A stretch of 64,000 bases of DNA, taken from Rhineura floridana. Its lineage: Eukaryota; Chordata; Lepidosauria; Squamata; Rhineuridae. Positions 23,557 through 33,780 of the stretch are shown here, piece after piece (the first letter of the stretch is position 1; each line of letters starts with the position of its first letter). The position numbers were made by a program, and so were the translations under genes. Below the pieces are notes generated by a model. That model ran no database searches, was not told the origin of the DNA, and worked only from the letters and a program-made list of their open reading frames with translations. Where the stretch lies: assembly GCF_030035675.1 (NCBI RefSeq), contig NC_084495.1, positions 9,331,001 to 9,395,000 of the forward strand, written 5' to 3'.

Positions 23557-23815
23557 CAGTGTAGTTGTCCAGGGTCCCAGATGGTCTTAGACCCCTTACC
23601 TTTTGGGGAGCAGGGTCCCAGCAGGGCCTCTATGTCTTCAGTGTCCTTTCCTGCTGATTGGAGCCAATCAGAATGAAAGGAGGTGAGTAAGTGACTGAGA
23701 AGACTCTTCACAGTCGCTAACACACTCCCCTTTAGTCTTAATATGGCAACCAAGAAGGGAAACTCAGCAAAGGAAGTTCCTTACCTTACAGCATCTTAGT
23801 ACACTACATGAACAG
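23557..23815. mobile_element. hAT element remnant of the 8353 family
   Basis: CAGCAGTGTAGTTGTCCAGG starts it. The inner GAGCCAATCAGAATGAAAGG palindrome arm and the GGAAACTCAGCAAAGGAAGT segment of the long copy follow. It is internally deleted. Confidence 0.55.
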
Positions 23816-23849
23816 AAAAATAGCAGATCTAGCTGAAAGGCAACATATG

Positions 23850-24322
23850 TGTTGGATAGTGGCAATACTGGGAATGGAAATTTCTGAGTGAGCCTTTATG
23901 TGTGTTTGAACCTTTGCTAAAGATTATACCTTCCCTGCAAATTAGTGAGACACTTTAAGCTTTAAAATAAGAAATAACTACCTTATTCTGGAAGTACATA
24001 CTTGATAGGAAAGAGTCCTATATCTAACTAACTAGCGAAGTTGGAGATGCAAACACTAGGCTTATTGTTTGCCCTTATGCTTGGAGGAGAGGGCGAGACA
24101 AAGGAATATGTCTGCTCTCCCTCACAAGAGAAAGGAGGAGGAGGAAGGAGGGAAGGAGATGTGATCAACATCCCATGCATATCAGTCTAGCAGGAAGGAA
24201 GAGACAGCAGGAGATCAAAGGACAGGTATAGCCTAGCAACCAAGAGGTCTCCTCTCTAGCTACCCTTTTTAACCCCATGCAGCTTCAACCCACAAGTTGA
24301 AGTTGAACCACATATTCCAACA
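23850..24322 (-). mobile_element. LTR copy, family A (antisense)
   Basis: It runs from TGTTGGATAGTGGCAATAC to ATTCCAACA with perfect 5-bp repeats ATATG on both sides. It lies in the SHL3 intron. Confidence 0.8.
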
Positions 24323-24825
24323 ATATGGAGATCTGCATTCATGGTTGCAATACATCACTAAGGGAAAGCACTCCAAACAAAGTAACAGACTGAAAGTTAA
24401 TTTTATTGTATAATCTTAGAAGGGGTGGTGGTGGCTGTGAGGGGATGTGATTTTGCCCTTGTTCTGAATCCCCCCCCCGTGCACACTCTTGGGGTTCATT
24501 ATCCTACTTTTGTGGAACTGTCTCCAAACCTTGGTTTGCGTGCAGACCACTCTTGTGTATGGATGGTGTCAAGTCAGCTACATAAGGATCAGCACACAGT
24601 GAATGATTCCATGAGTCTTGGGTTCTCTCTCTGACATGCGGAGTGGCACCACACCGAACTAGTACAAATCCTTCTTAACGGTTAGATCTAAACATTTCAG
24701 CTGCAGTACCTGGCAAAGGTCTGCAACCACTCAGCTGGAAGCAGTGGTGGCCAGTGTCAGGCATGTGGGCAAAGCAAGCACTCTAAGTGTTTTCATAAAT
24801 TAGCAGAGTTTAGCTTAGTGCTTCT

Positions 24826-25935
24826 TGCTCAGTGCTCTGTGTGGTATACCTGAAAGAAAGCTTTTCCCTTGCTTTGGATCACTGACACTTTAGACTTGTT
24901 TCAAAACAATAAAAGACTACTTTGTTAATAGAAAATACATACTTGATAGGAAAGGCACTAGTTCTAGCTAACTCTAAGGGCTTATCCACATGGCAATTTA
25001 CTGTGTGTCTGGTGCTATTTGCATCCCCTTATAACTCGTATGGTTCACATGATGTTACTGGCAAACAGAAGCTATCTCACAGTTTTTCACAGGAAAAATC
25101 ATATCCACTCTATCTCTAGGGCTTGCGGACGCTGTGCTCTGACGCTTTTAGGTGGGTGTGTCAATCGTTTCCCTCTCCACGCCCACTCCCTCCTCCCTTC
25201 TTTCATTTCATTTTCTGTGGGATGAAGAGAAACTTCTGCTTCTCTCTGCTGTTCTGCAAGCTTTTTTAATGTTGCTGCAAATGGTGCCTTTATTTTCTTT
25301 TCCCCCTCCTTTGTGCCCAAAATCATAACATTGCTCAATCAAAGATTTGTATTTTATCTGTATTGTACCAGTGAAAACGCAAACAATTACACTTGCGGGT
25401 TGTTATTTTTTTAAAAAATGAAATTTACTGGTAGAACAAACTGAGCATGCTCGGTTGCCAGGTAAACAGAGGGAGTGGAAATGTTAAATTAGAGGGCATA
25501 GTCTTTAGGAAACTGCGTGATTGATGCTTCCCCTCAAGTGTGACTAGAAAATACAGTGTTTGCAGCTGGCATTGATCCCTTACTGTAGATAGTGCAAACA
25601 GAAAATGGAGGTAAGAACAGCATCTCTAGCACGAAGTTATGCTCCCATGTGGATAAACCCTAAATTGTAGGCATAATGACCAGACTTGGGTATTGTCCTC
25701 ATGGTTCAGGAGGGAGACAAAGGCAAGATGTCTCCCTATCACTTAGTGGTCAGAAAAGAAGAGGCAAACAGGAAGGAGAAAGAGGTGAGGCCAGCTCCCC
25801 AAGAGTATCTGTTTACATGGAAGGAAGATAGATGAGTACAGGTCAGTGACAGCCTAGCAGTCCTGGAGGACTATCTCTCTATCTTCTCTCTGGCATGCAA
25901 AGAGAATGAGTGTTGCTCTTGCTACACTTCCAACA
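24826..25935 (-). mobile_element. LTR copy, family B (antisense), with Harbinger-like insert
   Basis: Family B blocks flank a nested element: GACTACTTTGTTAATAGAAA before it, GTAGGCATAATGACCAG after it, and the end CTACACTTCCAACA. The left end is approximate. It is a fossil in the SHL3 intron. Confidence 0.62.
24978..25660. mobile_element. Harbinger-like element nested in an LTR
   Basis: TAA lies on both sides (24975-24977 and 25661-25663). The inverted ends are GGGCTTATCCACATGG and, reversed, GGGTTTATCCACATGG. It is 683 bp and no transposase was recognised. Confidence 0.68.
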
Positions 25936-26103
25936 CTAAGAACGTGTTATACTTTGTTGAATTCAGTAGCTACAACAAAGGCACCAGGTAAGTTCTCACA
26001 AAGGTACCTCTTCTTTTTCAGGAGCTTGAACCCAGATCCTTCATCTGAGGGCTAGTAACTTGATAGCCTACCTCTTGGTGAAGCAAGGAACTTGTACAGT
26101 AAT

Positions 26104-26228
26104 GGGGAACCTGTGGCCCTCCAGATGCTTTTGGATTCTGACTCCCATCAGACCCACAGCCAGCATGGCTAAGTGCCAGGGATTATGGGAGTTGGAGTCC
26201 AGCAACATCTGGAGGGCCACAGGTCCCC
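26104..26228. mobile_element. Palindromic miniature element (CTCCAGATG family)
   Basis: The arms GGGGAACCTGTGGCCCTCCA and, reversed, GGGGACCTGTGGCCCTCCAG are inverted, with the internal GACTCCCATCA / TGGGAGTTGG pair. It lies in the SHL3 intron. Confidence 0.65.
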
Positions 26229-26379
26229 CTACCCTGCTCTTGAAAGAGAATTCTTATGAGGCTGCAATATCTGGGGTGCTGACTGTTTTCTGGCTGATAG
26301 GGCTCTTTCTTAGCCCTCTTCCTTGTGATGGAGATGTAAGATGGGTCTGTCTCAGCATGCCAGCCTCCTTTTAGATCAC

Positions 26380-27001
26380 CGAACTGTGCCCCATGAGATA
26401 ATTCCTGGCTTAACATCTTCAGACTGAGAATACGTCCATCAAGTCATGTGCAATCTTGTTCCCTTCCTGCTTATGGCTGAAACTTGTCCTGTGTGATTGC
26501 CCCATCCATGTGCTTCTGCTCTCTGAATTAAAGCCTAGTTAAGATAGCCGTGGCTCCTTTATGTCCTTCTCCCCCATATTTCACACCCTGTTAATATGTG
26601 GAAGGTGGGATGGGGTGCTAATACAGACTGGTATGGTAATGGCTGGGAACAGTAGTTGCTGTGGCCCAACTAATCAGGGGTGATCCTGTTGCACATGCAA
26701 AATTGCCCTCTGTGAAGGGGAGGCGTTCTGAGGTTTACAGTCCTGGGATGGGAGGGGGAAGGAAGGTTCTATGGGTAGAAATTGCAGAGAAATCTTGTTG
26801 AATCTGGATCCTACTGAAATCAATAGGGCAAGTTAGTCATGCCATGGACTGGGTTCCCTCAATTTCAATGACATAAATGAATTAAGACTGCAATCCTAAC
26901 CCCACTTACCTGGAAGTAAGCTCCAGTGGATTCAATAGGACTTCTTCAGAGTAGACGAAGTTAGGATAGCATTGTACATTCAACTAATGTACTCTGGATT
27001 G
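26380..27001 (+). other. SHL3 intron block shared with SHL6 and SHL4 introns
   Basis: 26380-26560 (GAACTGTGCCCCATGA, then CATCTTCAGACTGAGAAT) closely matches 51250-51430 in the SHL6 intron. 26680-26900 matches 37310-37510 in SHL4 (GTTGCACATGCAAAATT). It is non-coding and evidence for whole-gene duplication. Confidence 0.55.
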
Positions 27002-27425
27002 TGTTGGAAAGATGTGGTTCAACTCAAACTGTTGAGTTGGGACTGCAAGGGGTTAAAAAGGGTGGCTAGAGAGGAGACCTCTTGGTTCCTAGGCTGCATC
27101 TATCCTTTGATCTCCTGTTAACTCTTCCTTCCTGTGTAAACTGATATTCTTAGGATGCTGACCACATCTTCTTTGTTCTCCAGAGACAGACAATCTTGCC
27201 TTTGTCTCTCTCCTCCCAGCATGGCAAACACTAAGTTCAGTGTACACATCTCCAGCTTTGCTAGATAGCTGAATGCAGAACTCTTTCCTATCCAAGGATG
27301 TATTTCCTGAATAAAGTAGTTTTCTTACTTTGAAGCTTAAAGTCTCAGTGTAACTAATTCCAGGGACTAATTTAGCAAGGATTCAAACACGCACAAAGCT
27401 CTCTTTGCAGCTCTGTAAGAGAGTC
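27002..27425 (+). mobile_element. LTR copy, family A
   Basis: It starts TGTTGGAAAGATGTGG and contains CTGAATAAAGTAGTTTTC and AAGCTTAAAGTCTC. The 3' end is not sharply defined. Confidence 0.62.
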
Positions 27426-27579
27426 TGCCGGCACTAGCCACCGGTACTTACTTTATTTCTATCCTGCTTTTTAGGGCCAACCCTTTCAAAGTGGCTTGCA
27501 ATAAAAATGCTGAACAGAATAGTTCCGCAGATGTATAATAAAATCCTTATTGGTAAAACTGGCTTCCATCTCTTTCCAG

Positions 27580-27959
27580 ACTGGATGACCTTTTTTTTGT
27601 TTTCTGGTGGATTCGTCTTTGCTGGTGTGTGTTGGTTGTGCATTTACTGTCATTGCACACGATTCCTGCAATTTCTGCATGCATGGAGATCCCACAAAGA
27701 ACAGCAGCTGCAACTTAGCCATCTGGGAGATGCTGGGTGCAGTCGGAGAGCCTCTGTCATTCACCCTGGCTACCGTGGAACCCACATGGGAACAGCTTCA
27801 CCATCTGGTGCTGAGGGCTGTCAAGGTACCCACAACTGCTGTCTTGTCCAGAGTGTGCAGTTCCGTCATGGGCACTTTGAGGATGAGGCGGTCACTTTGT
27901 GTCCAGAAACTCTCCCATTCAGAGCAAAAATTGGAAGACGATGCAGCGCTCCCTTCTAG
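27580..27959 (+). CDS. SHL3 exon 2: transmembrane helix and diverged cytoplasmic tail
   Basis: Acceptor CATCTCTTTCCAG ends at 27579. In phase 1 it yields Y103-W104-M and runs to TAG at 27957. The helix (about 105-127, LFSGGFVFAGVCWLCIYC) is followed by a basic HAWRSHKEQQ stretch. The middle of the tail no longer resembles the FPTRRS...CLRRALP region of SHL4-6, while the end keeps VQFRHGHFEDEAV and PETLPF, which align with the family C-terminal block. The frame is open throughout. The protein stops about 20 residues earlier than SHL6. The mid-tail could reflect compensated frame changes or fast divergence. The expression state is unknown. Confidence 0.78.
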
Positions 27960-29126
27960 GATCAAGGAAATAACCCTATTATGATTATTTTACTATATAT
28001 TAAACTAGACTGTTTTAAATGTAGTGCTCCCTTGCTCAATGCTCTTCTCTGCCTTATCGGGGGGGGGGGAGATGCTAGTATCTTTTTTGCAACATCCTAA
28101 CCTCTCATTAACATAATAATTCTAGTGAGGAGAGCATGGGCCCCTCCAGATGTTGTTGAACTACAATTCCCATCTGCCCCAGCCTGTTTGGCCATTGATC
28201 GGGGATGATGGGAGTTGTAGTCCAGCAACATCTAGAGGGCCACAAGTTCTCCGCTCTTGGTTTAGAGGGAGCAACCTTGGAGATGAGATGTTTCCCATTC
28301 GATCATTACTTTTAAAGATGAGTTTAAAAGGAGGGATGTGTTTGACTCTTTCTACACTGGTAACAGAACACTATAGCTAAGTTTTCCTGCACACCTGTCC
28401 ACTTGTTCTAGAACTGGATGGCAGACCATTAAAAGCTGGACCCATTGAGCTGCAATTGCACGGTTAGTGCAACCCACCCACCGCTTCTCTAACTCTGATA
28501 GTTTCATCCCTAAAGAAAAGCAGCCTGAATTTATATGGGATGACTTGTATCCAAAATGTTTGGGGCAGAAAGAGGTTGTCAAAAGCATTGCATACATATC
28601 ACATCCTGTTTATGGGCAGAGCTAGTTCTGTGCTGTCACTTTGTAGCTCATTAAAGAGACCACTGACCAGGCAATGCCCAGAGGCTGCTCCTGAAACGAA
28701 AGCTGCAAACATTGCCCATGAAGACATGGCAAAGTATTGTTCAGCTGCCATATGAAGCACACTCAGGTAGGCAATGCCTTTGTACCTCCTTGTGGGATAT
28801 ACTTTGGGTCAACTTATCTGTGTCTTTGTGACTATTCCTACTGGAGACTTGTTGCTGTCTGCTACACATTGGCACAAACCAGGGGTATCTCTCATGGGGT
28901 TTATATGCCAGATGGTACCCCTTGGCTTTTTTAAACATGATAATTGTATGACCACTTCTGTGCATTACCCATAAAGAGGCAAACCGGGCAAGCACTGATG
29001 GTTGCCTCCTCCTGAACCAATTGCTTCTGGGATGCATGGAGCTGTTTTACTAGCACAGACACTTACCAAATGTATGTTTCCAAATGTATGTATGAAACCA
29101 CCAATTAAAAAGTTTGTAATACTTTG
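27960..29126 (+). other. SHL3 3' UTR with variant poly(A) signal
   Basis: The 3' UTR is homologous to the other genes. Its last ~490 bp (from about 28608) is nearly identical to the equivalent part of SHL6 (about 53567-54062). The signal here is ATTAAA at 29104-29109 rather than AATAAA. A private miniature element (28126-28258) interrupts it, and an LTR copy begins at 29132 beside the expected cleavage site. Confidence 0.65.
28126..28258. mobile_element. Palindromic miniature element private to SHL3 3' UTR
   Basis: The arms are CCTCCAGATGTTGTTGAAC and, reversed, CCTCTAGATGTTGCTGGAC, with the CATCTGCCCC / GGGATGATGGGAG centre. Confidence 0.6.
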
Positions 29127-29131
29127 ATCCT

Positions 29132-29613
29132 TGTTATGGAAATACTTATGCAGAGTGATTCAGCAGAGTGAGCTGAGTCTGTGCCAGGATGTGTATTTAC
29201 CTAAGTAGCAGCCTTTAACCCTGCATTTAGGGCTTAAGACTTAGTAAACTAAGAAAAGCTACAAAAGCCAAGGAACCAAGAGAGGGCTCCAGCAATGAAA
29301 GACCAGGAAGCATTTGAGATCTCTGGAAAGATAAGAAAGGCCAGTCAAGAAGTGCCATGGACTCCCTTACATTCTCCCCCAACCCCCATTTCTTGCACCA
29401 GGTTATGGGGAAAACTGTGGCCCTTCAGACAAAGGAAGGAGGGGCAAGTCAGCTTCCCTGAGCATATTAGTTTACAATGGAAGGAAGTTAGGTAGAGAAG
29501 AGCACAGGTAAAGGCAGGCAAGCCTGGCCAGCTGGAGGACCCTAACTCTATCTTCTTTCTGGAATACACACAAAAGAACCCAGACAGGAGTTGCTCCTGC
29601 CCCACTTCCAACA
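29132..29613 (-). mobile_element. LTR copy, family B (antisense), at SHL3 poly(A) site
   Basis: It runs from TGTTATGGAAATACTT to CCCCACTTCCAACA between perfect 5-bp repeats ATCCT (29127-29131 and 29614-29618). It is a fossil with part of its interior replaced by other sequence. Confidence 0.72.
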
Positions 29614-30559
29614 ATCCTCATCTCTTAAAATGTACTGTTCCAACTTCTTGTTTGATTCCATTACAGATGGTAATTGGTAGCCTGTGATCCAAGGATTTAT
29701 CTGCCTCCAATATATTTTTATGTTTTTATTACATTTCTATCCCACTTTTCCTCCAAGGAACTCGGCATACATAGTTCTCCTCCTCCCCACTGTGGCTGGC
29801 GATCACTCCTGGCCGAGTAAGATTGTCTTCCAAGATAATTTGGTTGGAAGATGCCTGTGCGTGAATTTGTTTTATGTGGTGAGATCGGTGCACGACGATC
29901 AACACACAATCTTGACAGAAAAAGGCTTTGATCCAATGGCATGGGATGCCACGACAATTGGAAGTCTTTTATCTGCTGCAGCCTTCATCCTCCTTCACAG
30001 CCGTTGTAACGTACACATTGTTATCCTCCGCCTGTTCTGCCGTTGAGGACATTCTTGGATCGTTCTTTGTCTGGTTCTTCTCCCTCAACCTTACCGCCAT
30101 GGGTGACCCTGCTGGGAGCACATGACTCCCGACAGCATCGTATCTTCACAACAACCCTGTGAGGTAAGTTAGGCTGAGAGACAGCAACTGACCCAAGGTC
30201 ACCCAGGGAGCTACATGACCAAGCGGAGATTTGAACCCTGGTCTCTCAGGTCCTAATCCAACATGCTAGCCACTTCACCACAATGGATGTAATTTTCTTG
30301 GGCAAAGAGAGAGGACTGAATTGCATGGGGGAACTGGTGGGATTTCTTGATCTTGTCCCCACCCCACCTGAGGTTTTCTGATCAGGTGACTGGTTCTCCC
30401 CCCCATCAGGCTTGCATTAGAGATCCACACACGCACACCCCACTTACTAAGCATTGCTCTCATTAAAATCTGGTGTTAAAAGGAAATCTGAACTGAATAG
30501 GAACCCACATGCTAATGCTTACGTTCGTGCCATAGATAAATGCCTATTCAACAATCGGC
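29614..30559. other. Intergenic stretch after SHL3
   Basis: It holds short SINE pieces: about 29705-29800, and antisense 30140-30290 with AACCCTGGTCTCTCAGGTCC. A block at about 30450-30530 (AAAAGGAAATCTGAACTGAA) also follows SHL2 (about 15115) and SHL4 (about 40305). No coding sequence is supported. Confidence 0.5.
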
Positions 30560-33500
30560 TAAGAGACCATAACATAAGGAGACCCTGTTGGATCAGGTCA
30601 TTGGCCCATCTAGTCCAGTATCTTGTTCTCACAGTGACCAAACAGATATCCATGGGATGCCCACAAGCAGACCCTGAGTGCAAGAATGCTCTCACCTCCT
30701 GCAGTTTCCAGCAATTGGCTTGTGGAGGCAGAGCAGACCCATCATGTCTAGTAGTGACTGATAGCCTTTTTCCTCCATGAATTTGTCTAGTCCTCTTTTA
30801 AAGTCATCCAGGTTGGTGGCCATCACTGCCTCTTGTGGGAGCAAATTCCATGGTTAAATCATGTGCTGTATGAAGGACTTTCTTTTGTCTGTCCTGAATC
30901 TTCCTCCTACAGAAAGTGAAGGAATCAACCAGAGGATCAGCTATCCTGGGCTTGATTCTAACCAATAGAGATGCTTTGGTGGATGAAGTGGCAGTTACGG
31001 GACCTCTGGGGGGAAGTGACCACACCATACTTGAATTCTTGATTTTAACAGAAGCAAAAGCTGAGAGAAGCCATACGCACACCTTGGACTTCAGGAAAGC
31101 TGATTTTAATAAACTCAGAACAATTGTAAGTACAGTTCCATGGCAAGCGACCCTAATGAGAAAAGGAGTCACAGATGGGTGGGTTTCTAAAAAAGGAAAT
31201 TCTAAAAGCGCAATGGCAAGCAATTCCAACAAGGAAAAAAGGGGAGAAACAGCAGAAGAAGCCAATGTGGCTTCACAAAAAGCTTAGAGCTGACCTTAAA
31301 ACAAAAAAGGATACATACAGGAAGTGGAAAAAAGGCCAGGCCACAAAGGAAGAGTACAGGCAGGTATCACGGAACTGCCGGGATGGTGTCAGGTAGGCTA
31401 AAGCTGAGAATGAGCTGAGGTTAGCGAGGGATGCTAAAAGCAACAAAAAAGCTTTCTTCAGGTACATCCATAGTAAAAGACAGAGAAAAGAAATGGTGGC
31501 ACAGCTACTCAATGAGGATGGCAAAAGGATAACAGATGACAAAGAAAAGGCAGAAGTCCTCAATTCCTACTTTGGCTCAGTCTTCTCCCAAAAAAGGGTC
31601 TATGACCCTCCCGGGAAACATGATGTAGAAGGGTCAGGATTGGACCTTGAGACTGATAGACAAACAGTCAAGGAATCACTTTGAATGAGTTCAAATCGGC
31701 AGGGCCCGATAAACTGCATCCTAGAGTATTGAAGGAACTGGCTGAAGAACTCTCAGAACAGCTCTCAATTATCTTTGCAAAATCATGGAGGACCGGTGAA
31801 GTGCCGGATGACTGGAGGAGAGCTAATGTTGTCCCTATCTTTAAAAAGGGCAAGAAGGAGGAACCGGGGAGCTACAGACCAGTCAGCCTCACATCAATCC
31901 CTGGGAAAATTCTGGAGCAGATTATAAAGCAGTCAATCTGTAAGCACTTTGAAAGCAATGCAGTGATTACTAGGAGCCAACATGGATTTATGAAGAACAA
32001 ATATTGCCAAACTAATCTTATCTCATTTTTTGATCAGGTAACCTCCCTTGTAGACTGTAGGAATGCTGTGGACATAATATATCTTGACTTCAGCAAAGCT
32101 TTTGACAAAGTGCCCCATTATATTCTGATTAGCAAGCTAGCTAAATGTGGGCTGGATGGAACAACTATCAGATGGATCCACAGTTGGCTCCAGAATTGTG
32201 CTCAAAGAGTGCTTATCAGTGGTTCCTTCTCAAACTGGGCAGAAGTAACGAGTGGGGTACCACAGGGCTCGGTCCTGGGCCCAGTGCTCTTTAACATTTT
32301 TATTAACGACTTGGATGAGGAGGTACAAAGCATGCTTAACAAATTTGCAGATGATACAAAATTGGGGGGGCATAGCTAATACCATGGAAGACAGAAACAA
32401 AATTCAAAGGGACCTTGATAGGCTGGAGCATTGGGCTGAAAACAACAGAATGAAATTCAACAGGGATAAATGCAAAGTTCTACACTTAGGAAAAAGAAAC
32501 CAAATGCACAGTTATAAAATGGGGGATACTTGGCTCAGCAGTACAATATTGAGAAGGATCTTGGAATTGTCGTTGATCATAAGCTGAATATGAGCCAACA
32601 GTGTGATGTGGCTGCAAAAAAGGCAAATGCTATATTAGGCTGCATTAACAGAAGTATAGTTTCCAAATCACAGTGAAGTATTAGTTCCCCTCTATTCAGC
32701 ACAGGTTAGGCCTCATCTTGAATACTGCATCCAGTTCTGGTCTCCACACTTCAAGAAGGATGCAGACAAACTGGAACGGGTTCAGAGGAGGGCAACAAGG
32801 ATGATCAGGGGACTGGAAACAAAGCCCTATGAGGAGAGACTGAAAGAACTGGGCATGTTTAGCCTGGAGAAGAGAAGACTGAGGGGAGATATGATAGCAC
32901 TCTTCAAGTACATGAAAGGTTGTCACATAGAGGAGGGCCAGGCTCTCTTCTCAATAGTCCCAGAGTTCAGGGCACGGAATAACGGGCTCACGTTGCAGGA
33001 AGCCAGATTTTGACTGTATAGCAGGAAAAACTTCCTAACTGTTAGAGCTATACGACAATGGAACCAATTACCTAGAGAGGTAGTGGGCTCTCCAACTCTG
33101 GAGGCATTCAAGAGGCGTCTGGACAGCCATCTGTCGGGACTGCTTTGATTTGGATTCCTGCATTGAGCAGGGGGTTGGACTTGATGGCCTTATAGGCCTC
33201 TCCCAACTCTACTATTCTATGATTCTATAATTTTATGATTCTAACACTCAGCTTCATTGGATGTCCATGAATTCTATTGTTATGAGAGAGAACTGCTTTC
33301 TATCACTTGCTCCATGCCATGCATAATTTTATATACTTCTATCATGTTGCCTCTTTCTCACCTTTTCTCTAAATTAAAAAGCCCCAAATGCTGCAACCTT
33401 TCCTCCACCCTCTTGAACAATATGGTTGCCCTTTTCCCAACTCTACAATATCTTTTTAGAGGTGAGGTGATCAGAACTGTACATGGTATTCCAAATGTAG

Positions 33501-33780
33501 CTGCACCATAGATTTTTATAACAGCATTATGATATTGGCAGTTTTATTTTCAATACTTTCCCTAATGATCCCTAGCACGGAATTTGCCTTTTCGACAGCT
33601 GCCGTGCACTGGGTCAACATCTTCCCTGAGCTGTCCACTATGACCCCAAGGTCTGGTTCCTGGTCAGTCACTGCCAGTTTAGACTCCATGAGCATATGTG
33701 TGAAATTAAGATGTTTTGTTCCAAAATGCATGAACCATGGGGTAAAATGTAAATTGAAGTTAAGCATATGTCATGCACTG
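30560..33780 (-). mobile_element. Older CR1 LINE 3' region (antisense), split by a younger CR1
   Basis: 30560-30904 reads on the + strand CCATCTAGTCCAGTATCTTG and TTGTCTGTCCTGAATCTTCC, the reverse of a CR1 3' end. The match resumes at 33243 (CAGCTTCATTGGATGTCC, then CCCCAAATGCTGCAACC) and runs to about 33780. The two halves join across the inserted element. Confidence 0.72.
30905..33242 (+). mobile_element. CR1 LINE, 5'-truncated, with reverse transcriptase
   Basis: It starts within the endonuclease (GGSDHTILEF, the SDH motif, near 31008). The reverse transcriptase frame at 31681-32379 has [45 protein letters not shown] and the catalytic FADDTKLG. The frame then shifts near a G run at 32363, and later ORF2 parts ([20 protein letters not shown] at about 32828) lie in other frames. 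The element ends in repeated ATTCTATGATT-type words at about 33214-33242. It is too disrupted to move. Inserted into an older antisense CR1 in the SHL3-SHL4 interval. Confidence 0.85.
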
